Positions 1 to 11,690 of a stretch of 64,000 bases of DNA are shown here, piece by piece. The stretch is from Limonium bicolor (taxonomy: Eukaryota; Streptophyta; Magnoliopsida; Caryophyllales; Plumbaginaceae): assembly GCA_023374045.1 (NCBI GenBank), contig CM041776.1, positions 46,692,171 through 46,756,170 on the forward strand. The letters are read 5' to 3'. The notes under the pieces were generated by a model. It was not told the origin of the DNA. It worked only from the letters and a program-made list of their open reading frames with translations, and did no database searches. A program made the position numbers and the translations under genes. Each line of letters starts with the position of its first letter. The first letter of the stretch is position 1.

Positions 1-3000
1 ATGGTTTCTCAACCGACGCACGGTATCTTTTACCGTGAGCGGATTCGGTGAGTTTCATAATTTTCCATCCACTTCCATGATAATTTACTGTGTATACAGC
101 TATGTATTTTACAATGATTGCCTTGTTCCCTTCCGACTTACTGTCGGTTGAGATTGAGCTACTACCTAGTGTGTAGTGCTCTCTCAGCTATTTCCAACAT
201 TTGGGGTATATTCCATACCGATATTGACAGTTAGTGCTGCTGTAGTCACTTACTGTTAATCATGTTTTCACATTCGGTTTTGTACAAGCACTCTTTATTG
301 GTGCGGCCTTGCATTTCCTATGCATCGGCCATTATAACATTATCTATCCACAATCAACATGTTTCCAATTCCTAGCTATCTCATTCGTTCATTACTGCAC
401 AAGTGCAATACCAAAACACTCAGTCATACAGAGTGCAGAGGCGTAAACTCTCGACAGTAAATCCCTTATGCGATTCGTCATGGAATTCACACTGAGTTCC
501 TCATCACACAATACCTACCACTGGCTTATTGCTCAGTTTGTTTAACATCACTTATCTTGCATCTCCACTGAGTTTAACTCTTAACTGGTTTTATCTGTTA
601 CATTATCGTTGACAACATTTATACAACGGTCGCTTGTTGCGCACCGTACTTATTGTATAATACTAACTCACATCGTATTTACTGTCACATTAGCTTCCAC
701 ACATAAATTTACATCATTCGTATTATGGTTCATCCCTCATTTGGATGACCACTAAATGCTCCTTGAGCATCGATCATTCGAGTCACAAGCCGGCGTTATT
801 CAGCTCGGTGTTTCACTTTATACACACTTGCTATCAAGCTAACTGCTCTTTTTCAATAATAACGTCGTCCATCCTTAACATATTTCTTGAACTTGATCCA
901 CAACTACTACCGCTCCTGCGGTGTCACAATGTCGAGAGGTATCCCCACTCTTAATGCAGTGGTTCGTTTACCACTCTATTCGCTTATACAACCTAAACTT
1001 CTACCATCAATCGAATTTATGTGACATGTCTTACTGATGGCTTATGAGCCTTGTTTGCCTTGAGCTGGGCTCATTATAGGCTGTCCACACACATGTACTT
1101 CTCTGTACAATATTACAAGATCGTTGCATCACGTTTCCTTTCATGGGATGCCCCTTAGGTTTGTCAGTCCGTCTCCTGACAACTCATGTCTAGACTGGGT
1201 GTTAGTTTCAACCCTTATGTTTCTGTCACGTTATTTCGTGCAACAATTGCTGATGCAAACACCCTTTAAGGATTTCTCCTGGGTGTTGCTAAGTTATGCC
1301 ATTACATTTGGCTCACACTTATTGGTACATTCCATTGGCTACGCCTTTCGCGTTTTTACTGGTTACTATCTTCTTCTGTGAAGATTAACATTTCTTGATA
1401 GTGTAGGTACTTATTCTGGGAGTTTCATCCCGTTTGTTGCACATTAATGTGTCCACATTAGGCATCTGCTTTGCCATGTACAGGCTGGGTCACCATTCCA
1501 GCTATAATGTTTATCCCTAAGGATCCTTAAGACATATGTGGTGTCTTTCATAATAGTCCGTGCTCTTCGCACTCCTTGACTTTTTACATTCCCTTGAAAT
1601 AAACTCACTAGTTCCTTTAGTCCTTTTTAACTTAACTGGGTTCCTTAACTTCAACTATTCCTGGTAATCCTTAGCTCTTGCTCGTTTTATACTGCTGACC
1701 GTAGACGGAGTCGACTACTTCCCGTGTTTCGGACTCTACTCGTATACATATATGGGGTATCTTACTGATACATTGCTACTTACCCAACTAACCCATGAGT
1801 AGGTCTGTCAGGCCCACATGCTCCTATCGGAGTGCGGTCGTCCCACAACCACAGTTGGTACATTTGTAGTGTCCGTCACCGCCTAGGTGAAGTATTCTGT
1901 TGTCAACTCCCTTATATTGTCCCGTGACAATATTCATTCCTTGTCAGATGCTCTTGGTTTCACTGGTTTGATTTAAAAGAAGGTTGGAAAAAGTGTTGGT
2001 TTGAGAGAAAGTCTGGTTTTGAAAAGAAAAGGGTTTGAATAAATCTGGGTTGAAAGAAAAATTTTCATGGCTTCACAACATCTTCTTACCTTAACCAAGT
2101 CTAGCTTCTTGCTGACCGGTGTACTTACAATTACAAAGGTCAGGCTGTCAAGCCCTTCCATGGTTATAATGTTCACACTTAACTTCGTGGTACTTTACTA
2201 AGTACTTTATAGTGGTTATAAATTTCCCGAACAGCCCTGTTATAGCAGCACTTGTCATAGCAAGTGCGCCATGCTAACTGGCTATCGGTTTAACACATAC
2301 CGGTTGTGGTATTGTTTTTACCCATATTGTCATCAGTGGCCTTGTTGGCCCTCACTGATCTTACTGTCTTGATAATAACTTGTCTAGGTGACTTCTCACT
2401 GTATTCACATAATAATCATTAACTAGGGTATTTCCCATTCTGGGAGACCCCCTTTTTTTTTGTGTCGCATTATCCTTATAGCCCGTTCCACGCACTTGTC
2501 GTGGTTACTGAGACTTGTCTCTTGTTTGGGCACTACTTTGTAGTTCCTTTAGCGGTTGGTATACCGTTGGTGTTTTATTTATTAACTGTGGTTCCGTAGG
2601 CACTTGTCTCGGGTGTTATTAATCCATTTCTTGCCTGTTGCACGGTAGGTGCGTTGCAAGCTGGTTATTCTCGACTGCTCGCATGTCGAACCCATGTTGC
2701 CGGAAAGTCTATTTCCAATACACATGATCCTTCATTCATTGCTATGAAATGCGGTTAACACTGTTTAGATGGAGACCGTCTCCGGATTCCCAGTTTCCGG
2801 GATCTACCGTATGACAGGTTCTCCGTACCCTAAAGGTATATAATAACAGCCAGATCGGGTATTCCCGAGTATGAGAGTGGACTTCCATCTCTCTGGCGTT
2901 GTTTCCCCAAGTTATATACAGGGATTGTGGAGGGTGGATGGATATTGTAGGTTTCCAGTACACACTGGTAATTCCTATCTAGCGTACCTCTCCGCTATCA

Positions 3001-3097
3001 CTCAACCCTTAACCCAAAGTACTTAAATCCTAACTCGGTACTTCCTAAGCTCGGTAATTCAGTCATCAGAGCGATACTTCGCTCTGATACCACTTTT
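1..3097 (-). mobile_element. Element A, non-coding internal region (cut by window edge)
   Basis: This is the internal region of a minus-strand LTR retrotransposon. It reads leftward from the primer site at 3081-3092 and leaves the window at position 1. No reading frame longer than about 85 codons occurs, and none resembles gag or pol. It shares blocks with the internal regions of elements B and D. These include a hairpin TCGGG-TATT-CCCGA at 2855-2868, a core at about 1690-1925 with the hairpin CTCC-TATC-GGAG (1821-1832), and a 60-nt block at 391-452. Conservation of non-coding blocks between divergent elements suggests a LARD-like non-autonomous element. The superfamily (Ty3/gypsy is likely) is inferred only from the LTR ends and the Met-tRNA primer site. 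Confidence 0.7.
3065..3092 (-). other. Element A primer binding site inside a perfect hairpin
   Basis: On the minus strand TGGTATCAGAGC (3081-3092) is complementary to the 3' end of plant initiator-Met tRNA. It lies 5 nt inside the LTR end. Nine bases of the site region pair perfectly with a downstream copy: ATCAGAGCG, 6-nt loop, CGCTCTGAT (3065-3073 and 3080-3088 on the plus strand). The same arrangement is seen in B and D, and an imperfect version in C. Confidence 0.85.
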
Positions 3098-3188
3098 TGT
3101 AACACCCCATCCAACATGACATACTTACAACAAATTGCAGCGGAAGAACAACCTCATCACATTACTTAACTTGTTGGTGTTACACGCC

Positions 3189-3210
3189 GTTAGCCACCCA
3201 CGTGGCTAAC
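3189..3210 (-). other. LTR 3'-end hairpin, element A
   Basis: A perfect 9-bp inverted repeat (GTTAGCCAC, 4-nt loop, GTGGCTAAC) lies about 100 nt from the LTR end. Counterparts occur at 15166-15181, 45007-45022, 46118-46133, 50332-50349 and 57325-57346. Their arms differ in sequence but keep pairing. Confidence 0.65.
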
Positions 3211-3480
3211 AAGGCTACTACATACACAACGTACCGGTCTGATGGGCTAAATTCCCGAGCGACTATACATTGTTATTCCTTTCCATTAACAACAACAATA
3301 ACAACACCATATCAACTATACCGAGTATTTATAAACTGGTGCCGACAACAATATCGGTCTTACTACACCTACTGTATATGTATACTTAAATGAATACCCA
3401 TGTACAATGTCTACCCCGTCTTACTCTCGGACGGCTTCCAGCTCTCTGTACCTGAAATAAGAAAAGAAGAGAAAGGGGTG

Positions 3481-3507
3481 GCCCCGAGGGGCTCAGCACC
3501 TTTGCTG
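3481..3507 (-). other. Double stem-loop of LTR A
   Basis: Two adjacent hairpins lie about 390 nt from the LTR 3' end: GCCCC-GA-GGGGC (3481-3492) and CAGCA-CCTT-TGCTG (3494-3507). In the sense direction the order is CAGCA hairpin, then GCCCC hairpin. The same pair recurs in LTRs F, B1, S, C1 and D, with reduced versions in B2, G and C2. Confidence 0.7.
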
Positions 3508-4995
3508 GTATGGTAATCCCGCAGCCCACATGCTATCGGGCCACGCACAACTACTTGTCGTCTTAACATGCAGTTGATTATATTTAATCATACATGTAAC
3601 AACAAACACACAACATTAAACATTTCGCCTCAATGGGCTCAACAATCGGATATTACATCCTACTTAATAAATCACCCATGGTATTCATCATCCCTAGAGT
3701 GTTTCTCCTCCAACGGAGCTACTTCCTTAATAGACGACACATACCCTTAAATCGGGTTATCCTCAAATGCCTCTTATCACAAACTTGGAATCATTTCCAT
3801 GATCCACACACTTCGCATTTTACAACATTAACATACACTACGTAACAACACTTAACAACACTTTGCACGTTTCCATGTGCACAACATAACACCGCAATAA
3901 ATATTGCATCACAACAAAACACAACACAACGGGAATGGTTCTCATAGGAACCGACCCAAACATCACCAATACACTGTTGAGCCTAGAGATTGTTGCCAGT
4001 CTCATGATAAGCTCGTTACATAACTCGTTACCGTTTCGTTAAATGAACGGTTAACTTAACACCAGGTGCCCCGGATATAGTGATCCAAGCACACCGAAAC
4101 AAACATAACAATAGTATGCCCCTGTGGCCCGACGTGAGTCAGTAATAGCCTTGGTTAAGCTAAAGGGTAGGTTGGGAACCAAATTGGAAAACAACCAATA
4201 CATACAGAGAGGATCGAACCTGCTATGACAACGACCCCCATACTCACACGCGTGGCCGGAACAGACCGGACTCCTCACCCCCCGTTAGCACTTATTAGTA
4301 GTTCAACTTTGAACTTTATCAAACAAATCACAACATTGAGTTAAGTCTTGTCAGACATACACAAGGGAAGAGAGAGTCATACATCCACATACAAACATCA
4401 CACACAAACATCACATAACCAACTCACGCATAGCCGTGGTTAGAACGTTCCTTAAGTCGGAAACGTTATTACCGGATACCGTTCTCTTACGTTTACCTAA
4501 TAGTGGTTAACTAGCCCTTCAAGCGCATTAGAGGTTACCGGTATCGGCACGTAAACATACAATAACAATAATGACTGTAAACTCGTTTCATGATTTATAT
4601 CATAACGTGGCAAACATACAGAAAAACACATTGGCATACAAGCCGGTGTAATCCGTTAGGACACAGGTTGCAAGAAAACCATACCTGTCACCGGAGTCCA
4701 CTATCCTGCCCATTTATGTTCCTCGAGCAATTCTCGAACAACTGTTAACATCACATGTGTCTTTATTAACATTGGGGTAACAAGTTTGTTTATTTAGCGT
4801 CTAATGCTTAACTTTCCCTTAACTTAGTTACATAACTTAACATTTTTAACTTGTTTTACTCTCACATTTTAATACAACTTTTAACCCACTTAGGTGTCAT
4901 TAAAACTCACCTTACATGTCCTCAACATCCTTATAACATCTTTACCTACCAATCCCCATCACACTATCATTTCACAACCTTAATCAACATCTTTG

Positions 4996-5262
4996 GTCCG
5001 ACCGACCCACCGACCGACCCACAACTGGGTCGGTCCATTACAGACCCCCTTTTACTTCCTTACAAACATGACCGTCCGACCCACGTCCGACCCACCATTC
5101 TGGGTCGGTCCATGTGCGAACATTTTCCCTCCTTTGTAACTTGACCGACCGACCCATGTCCGACCCACCCTTTTGGGTCGGACCATCACCGAACACATTT
5201 CTAACATTTTACAGAGGCTCGACCGACCCACAAACTGGGTCGGCCCCTGGGTCGGTCGCCTC
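4996..5262 (-). repeat. GGTCGG palindromic cassette in LTR A
   Basis: Several pairs of CGACCGACCCA and TGGGTCGGTC words form inverted repeats, separated by non-palindromic spacers of roughly 35-45 nt. The cluster is more GC-rich than its surroundings. Clusters of similar design but different words occupy comparable positions in LTRs B, D and E. Confidence 0.8.
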
Positions 5263-8200
5263 CTAAACTTACCCAAACTTTGTCAAATCTTCACCAAACT
5301 TCTCCTAAGGCCTCTTAATGTGTTCTAACATCATTTGGCACTTCAACACACCCTTAGATATTCTTAAACACTCACAAAACTATTTTTCCTAATTCCTTAA
5401 ACCTTTACTTATATCTCCACAAAATTCCTAACACTTACAATGTTTTCTCCTTATGATTCCTAGGTGGCATTTCACCTATAATGACCACAATACCAAGGTG
5501 TTTCTCTACACCTTATCATCATCCCTCAACTTCTTTTCTTACTACTAAATCTCCTTTTTCACTCATACCAAACATCACTTGTTCCTTGAACACCAACATA
5601 CCTAAACCTTAAACAACTCCTCCAAGACTTTAACATTCACAAACACACATTGAATTCCTAGAACTTCCAAGACAACACCTAAATCCTTGCATCACTCCAA
5701 ATCACTTTAATACATGTTTTCTTCTCAAGTAACATTCATTCACCTTTAACACTTTCCTAGTTCACCAAAACTCACTTAAACACTTAAACTTCTTACACAT
5801 TTTCCTAAATTTGGCCATAGCTTCTCTAGCATATACCCACATCCAAACACTTAGGTTTTCACCTTAAGTCATTCAAGAACACCTAAAATCCATCAAACAC
5901 ATTCTTATACACAAACTTCACACATCAAGCACTACATCACAATATAGTGCATAACTTAAATTGCTTGGCACTTAGGCCCTTAAATAACATGGCTCTTAGG
6001 CCCTTAAATTGCATAATCCTTAAACACTGAATTTCCCACATAATAATGCCTTTGACCTGCAAATACATACACCAAAACATATGTTCTTTTACTAGTCTCC
6101 TTGAGAACATTTTGCTAGGTCACTCACCATTGGCTCCTTAGGTGTTTTATCAAGCAAATCAAGCTCATTTTCCTAAGGCACTTAAACTACATTGAGATAG
6201 TTTGTTTACCTCTTTTTCCTCACAAATTCTTTCTTGGTTCCTTGTAAACCGTGGGGTGTTTGGTTGTTTGTCAACTTCTAAACATTATACAAACAATATA
6301 AGGTATTCAAGCATTATGCTCCATCTCATTGTAAACCCTAGTTACACATATTGTCTTAACACATTAAGGTAATTGTTTACCTTGGAATGGAAGAGAACTT
6401 GAATAAGTATCAAGAGAGGGCTCCTCCTAGCCCTTGGAAGATTCAAATGAAGCTAAACAAACAAGGTAAAGACACCATGGTGAGGTTAATTTTCGGCCAT
6501 GTACTAAAAAGAGAGGAAATGGAGTTTTCTGGTTTTTCCTTACCTTGAAGCAAAGGTGATCAACAAGGCATAAAAACATTAGCTCAAGCCCCTTCCATGG
6601 AAGTTCTCCTTGGCACCAAAATGGTGGTTTTGAGGATTTGAAAGGACAAGGTTGTAGAGCTTGCTCCAACTAAGAGAACGGTAGTCTCGGAATTAAATTC
6701 GGAGCATGGAATCATAAGTTACAAGTGAAGAAGGGTGAAGAATGTCATGGTTCTGTTTGGAATCGTTGGAGAGAGGAGGAAGAAGATGGCCAACGTGGGA
6801 AATGAGAGGAAAGAAGAGAATGAAGAGATAAGTGTGCTTTTGTTAAGATATTATCCTTATAAAGCAAATAGTATACTAATTAGTCATTCTTTCTTTTCTT
6901 AGCAACTAACAAGGGTGGTGAGTCACACACCTTAGAAACCGGCCCCAAATAGTACCTAGGGGTACTTTAGACTTTATTAGTCAATTGTCTCACTTATAAC
7001 ATTATATGTTCAAACTAGTTATAAAAATCACTATTCACTAATAACAAGGCACATAGAAGTGAAATTTTTGATTTCCCACTAATATGGCCACCCAAATGTG
7101 ATACTATATAGTACACATGTTAATTAAAGAGTAATGATGGACATTTAGCCATTCAAACTCATTTCAAGACAATTTTTCAAAAACGTGCTTTAAGACTCCT
7201 TAAAGCACATTTTGCGTTTTAACTTGTTTCCAAGCTGGTTTTCTTTAGTAATTGATTTAATATGTTCATTAACATATAAATAAGGTATAGTATGACCATT
7301 AGGTCTTATACACATTCATCCCAAGCTTAGAGCACATTTTTTGCTCATATTGACTTTAAGGTATTACCTTGTGTTCTGTTTGTTTCATTGTCTACCAAAG
7401 TTTCCTAAGGACTTGTTTAGCCTTATTAAATCATAATTAAATGTTATCAAGTCTTGGTAGGCTCTTTGGTCCTAACCAAGTTCACTCATAGCTTAGAGCA
7501 TGTTTTTGCTCAAACTGTGTCTTAGTGCTTTATTGCACTTCACTATGTTTTAAATTGTCCACTGATGTTTCTAAGGCACTTTTTAGCCTTTACATACCAT
7601 AATTTGATATTTAAACCACATATCAAGGTTTGGGGTATTTCACAGTAAATAGTCTTAACTTGTTGGGTTAATTTAAATATCTTCCCGAATGTATTTTGCC
7701 TTGAAATTTTAACCATAGATTCCTTATTTTATGTAGTTTATTTTTATGTAATATTATGGTTTTGGAGTTTTTACATAATTATGATTTTTCAAGTTACGGG
7801 TTTCTGGAATTAATTGGCTAAATTAAAAATATTTTTATGAAATAAAAATTTTATAATATGTCTAAAATGTTATAGTACGTATATTAAATTTGGGAATTTT
7901 TGGGAAACGGGAAAAAGGTTTTAAAAATTGTGTTTGTGAGTTTTTCATAGAATAACCTATAATATAAAGTTTTAATGTAATCAAAAATTAAGTAAGGGTT
8001 GTTAATTAACTTTTAAGCTGGGAAAAATAAAGGGAGTTTATAAATGTTTTTGTATTAGTTTTTAAGAGAAATGAAATTATTTACATATATGATATTTACT
8101 TACTTAAGTAGGAACTTATATAAATTAAGGAATTTAATTATCCTGCATTTTATTTACTATATTATATGGGTTAACATTTTAAATAAACTAAGGAACAAAT

Positions 8201-10369
8201 ATATATTTATATTATTTTACGCATTTAAAAAGGAATTAAGAAGTAACTTATAATGAATCAAGAATTTAACTAAACTACATTTTATTTGTTATATATAATA
8301 TGGAAGCTAATATGTTTAACTAAAACTAAGGGAAATACTTATTTATAAACCATAAATAAGTTTTGGATATGTCTACACGATATTAGGTATAATTAAATAC
8401 AATAGAATTTCTTAAAGAGTGTTCTGGATAAATCTTAATATATGTAGGTATATGTATATATATATATAATATACAATAAAAATAGATAAAGGAAATAACA
8501 TTCCTTGTGAGAAATATAATAGGAGGATTATATATATATATACGATAAATAAATAAATAAAAGAAATAAAATACCTTATAGAAAATATAATATGCAGGAA
8601 TTAATGAGTTAAAATAAAACCTCTACATAATACTAAAATAGAATACTATATGAGGTGGTATTAATTTATGGTTATGAATTGAGTTTTTAGTTACCCTTGA
8701 ATTTCTAAGATTTAATAACAGTATTAAACATGTATATATTTAGTCCATGTCCCAATGTAAATCTATAATTGGGTTGTAAGAAATTAATAAGTTGAAATTT
8801 AGGAATATTGTAATTAGTTACATAAAGTGTTACACAAATAGATCTTATTATATAATTGATAATAAAATGAATGAAATACTTTTACATTTAAATGTTGATA
8901 TTATATAAACAATAATAAAGTAATGAGTTACTTTTACGTCTAATGTGAAGAGGATAAATAATCTAGATTTAATCATTTCTTAATATTTATAGTATTGAGT
9001 AATAACTTAATATTTTAAGATAAATCATTAAAAGGGATTTGATATAAAACTACATTAAACTATGATTAGGAATTTAATATAATAATCCTTAAGTTTCTTA
9101 CAACTAGTTAAGCCATATAAATACATTTCCACCAATGTTCAGGATGTGAGTAAATAGTTAAGTGATGTATTTAGTAGTTAGAATTTATAAGAAGGTTTGT
9201 AAATAGGAATTTGATACTTAAAATCTTTAAACTTTAATTAGATGGAACTATGTTACATAAGAGACTATATTGATTACCTTTTGACACTGGAATATTAATG
9301 TGTCATTTGAATATAAGGTATGGAGATTGTTCAGAATATATTATCTTATTAAGTATTGATAATTTCACTTACGACTAGAATTTAATTCTTTGATAAATTC
9401 TACCTTATGCTAAGATAAATGTCCATCCTAAATACAATAGGAAATTAATTATTAAGTTATACCCTTTGAAACTTTAGGTTTTGTAAACATTTAAAAACGT
9501 ATTTAAGACTTAAGTTTAGTATAAAAGGTTTATACATAGCCTAGGGGGAAGTGTGTAAAAATAGAACATTTAGGAAATTAAATGTAAGTAAGGATACATA
9601 AAGGTTATCTTAAACACCTTACTATATAGTTATGATAAAGTAAATAATATACCGTGTGGATATACAAATGTAAGAGTTCGATGAGTCTGAGTTAACTATA
9701 ATATGGTTATTCCAAGATGAAAAGTAATTTAACAACTTATGACAAGATTAATAGATGGTTGTAATTAAAGGCCATTCTGAACTAAAGATAAGATAATTGA
9801 GTTTAGTTAGCTCAAATAAGTTATACTAAATGCATCTAAACACTCCGACGATTTCAGTATACGAGATGTAATCTTAATTAAGTTAGGGGGAAAACTTAGT
9901 TTATAATGGATACCTAGTAGATATTGATAAAGATACATAGACAATAAATTGTGAAATAATAGTAGTATTCTAAGATAAACCCATCATTGGTCATAACGAT
10001 GTATGTCCTAAAGTAAAAAAAAGTATTGAGCTTAAGACTTTGTTATTGAAATTCTAAGATTGATTGAATAACGTATAATGCACTTATGTTATAAAGGTCT
10101 TTATGTGAGAATTATGGTTAGGTATGGGTAAAGTGGATAAGGGTGGAACAATTAACAAGTGTTAATAAAATACATTCCTTGGTCTTACAACCTTGAGTTA
10201 TACAACCTTCTAGATAAGTAAAAGGTTATACATAACATTTAAGTGAGGAGTTTATTTAAGCTTACGTAGGCTACGAGTGATTGTGATAGACACCTTTAAA
10301 TATTCTTCAGAGTACTGTTGATTGTTTGCACAAGTTGACTAGAACTGCTACATACAAGCGTTATCCAGG

Positions 10370-10491
10370 TACGTTTCTCGTACTCAGCTTGTTGTGTTTT
10401 GGACTTTCTGAAGTGTTTTGTACGATTTCTCGTACTCAGCTTGTTGTGTTTTTGGACTTTGTGGAATGTTTTGTACGATTTCTCGTACTCC
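10370..10491 (+). repeat. Short tandem repeat in LTR F (about 52 bp, 2.3 copies)
   Basis: Units starting TACG at 10370, 10421 and 10474 share TTTCTCGTACTCAGCTTG and a GTTTTGGACTTT segment. The last unit is partial. Confidence 0.8.
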
Positions 10492-10671
10492 TATATTTTT
10501 GATGATTGACTTGTGGGTGTTTTGGGAAAATGCTAACTGACTTTAAGAGGAATTTCTAAAAGGAATTGGTTGTGTGACTAACTCAGCTTGTGTGACTAAC
10601 TGAGCCTTGAGCATGAAATTTACATGGGTATTGGTTCTTTCTATTTGGTGTTCCGTTAGACATTGACTGCT

Positions 10672-10730
10672 TAGGGTTTACGCTTCTACACTCTGTAGGA
10701 CTGAGTGTTTTGGTATTGCTCTGGGTAGTT
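10672..10730 (+). other. 60-nt conserved block, LTR F copy
   Basis: The block contains ACACTCTGTAGGACTGAGTG followed by TTTTGGTATTGC. Near-identical copies, in the same sense, occur in the internal regions of A (391-452, minus) and D (60421-60486, plus). CACTC and GAGTG can pair around a 9-nt loop. Its presence in an LTR here, but in internal DNA elsewhere, is unexplained. Confidence 0.7.
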
Positions 10731-10801
10731 GTTGGTCTAGTGGGAATTTGGAAAGGTCATTCTTGGAAATTTTCTTTCGACTGCGCGCGTCTTCAATGGT
10801 A

Positions 10802-11062
10802 ACAGCAGGGGGCTATATATCCCTCGTCCATAGGGCATTGATATTTAACACAGCAGGGGGTTGTATATCCCATCGTCCAATCAGGACATTTTTAATTTAA
10901 CAAACAGCAGGGGCTGTATATCCCTCGCCATAGGGCATTGATATTTAACACAGGGGGCTGTATATCCCTCGTCCACCAGGACATTTAAATCTGACAGCAG
11001 GGGGCTGTATATCCCTCGTCCATATGGACATTGATATCTGGCGGTGGGGGCCATCTCTCCCA
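10802..11062 (+). repeat. 45-55 bp minisatellite in LTR F (about 5 copies)
   Basis: Units begin near 10802, 10851, 10905, 10951 and 10995 with CAGCAGGGGGCTGTATATCC. Most contain GTCC/GGAC inverted pairs, for example GTCCAATCAGGAC and GTCCATATGGAC, and GGG/CCC pairs. The layout resembles the palindromic cassettes of the other LTRs. Confidence 0.85.
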
Positions 11063-11377
11063 ATTGAATTATTCCACTCTTGAGTTTATGGTTCTTGGAT
11101 CTATCTTATTATCCTAGTCCTTTGTGACTATCTGAGTCTTTATACTCCAAACGGGAATTGGTTCTAACATCAACAATGGATGCTTACTAACTATGTGGTT
11201 TGACTACTTAAGTGGATGACTTGTTTTGGAAGTTCTTTATCTTTGTCTTTTTTCCTTTCTCTTTAAACTTGATGTTTTGAAGTGCTTTATCTCTGTTTTA
11301 CTTTTCAGAGTTTGTTTTCATGTTACTATTTATTTTGAAGAGTTATGTTTTTATAAGTTTGTTTTTGGAAATGGTAC

Positions 11378-11418
11378 CAGTTCCATTCCAGGAACTGACC
11401 CGCCCCTTTTGGGGTGGG
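11378..11418 (+). other. Double stem-loop of LTR F
   Basis: The first hairpin is CAGTTCC-6 nt-GGAACTG (11378-11397). The second is CCCGCCCC-TTTT-GGGGTGGG (11399-11418, one G-T pair). The first stem differs from the CAGCA/TGCTG version in other LTRs on both sides at once. Confidence 0.7.
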
Positions 11419-11690
11419 CTGCTTGGTTTTCATCTTGCAGGTACGAATTGATTTACCGGTGGCCACGAAGAAATGAGCGTTTGGGATGGGACTAGGTTTT
11501 GTGGAGAGAGAATATGTTTTAATTTCTATTATGTTGTGTTAAGTTTTTTCTCGAGTTCAGACCGTAGCTTTTGTGGATTGTAAGTTGTAAATTGGTGAGG
11601 TTTGGTGCCGGGTGTTTGGAACCCGATGGTCTGTAATCGCCTTAGAGTTTTATTTCCGCTGTATTTATGGTTAATAGGGGCGTTACACTA

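Larger units (their letters stand above)
3098..7642 (-). mobile_element. Element A 5' LTR (about 4.5 kb)
   Basis: This is a complete LTR on the minus strand. It starts TGAAATACCCC at 7642 and ends GGGGTGTTACA at 3098, directly before the primer site. Conserved pieces near its 3' end are a double hairpin (3481-3507), a GTTAGCCAC/GTGGCTAAC hairpin (3189-3210) and the motif TTCCGCTGC (3137-3145). A cluster of GGTCGG palindromes lies at 4996-5262. The sequence TGTAACACC at the terminus is echoed in inverse at 3176-3184. Reading frames in it are short and look incidental. The partner LTR lies outside the window. The flank at 7643-7647 (CAGTA) should be one copy of the target duplication. Confidence 0.8.
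7643..11687 (+). mobile_element. LTR F, 5'-truncated (split by element A)
   Basis: This plus-strand LTR lost its start to the insertion of element A. It ends GGGGCGTTACA at 11687, with TTCCGCTG at 11654-11661. About 2.6 kb at its left (to 10300) is very AT-rich without coding potential, resembling parts of S (36400-38150) and G (51600-53000). The right third carries short tandem repeats, a 60-nt block otherwise seen in internal regions, and the double hairpin. No primer site follows its end, and the next bases are tandem repeat. It is therefore a solo or 3' LTR inserted in a Tat/Ogre-like 3' region. Confidence 0.65.
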
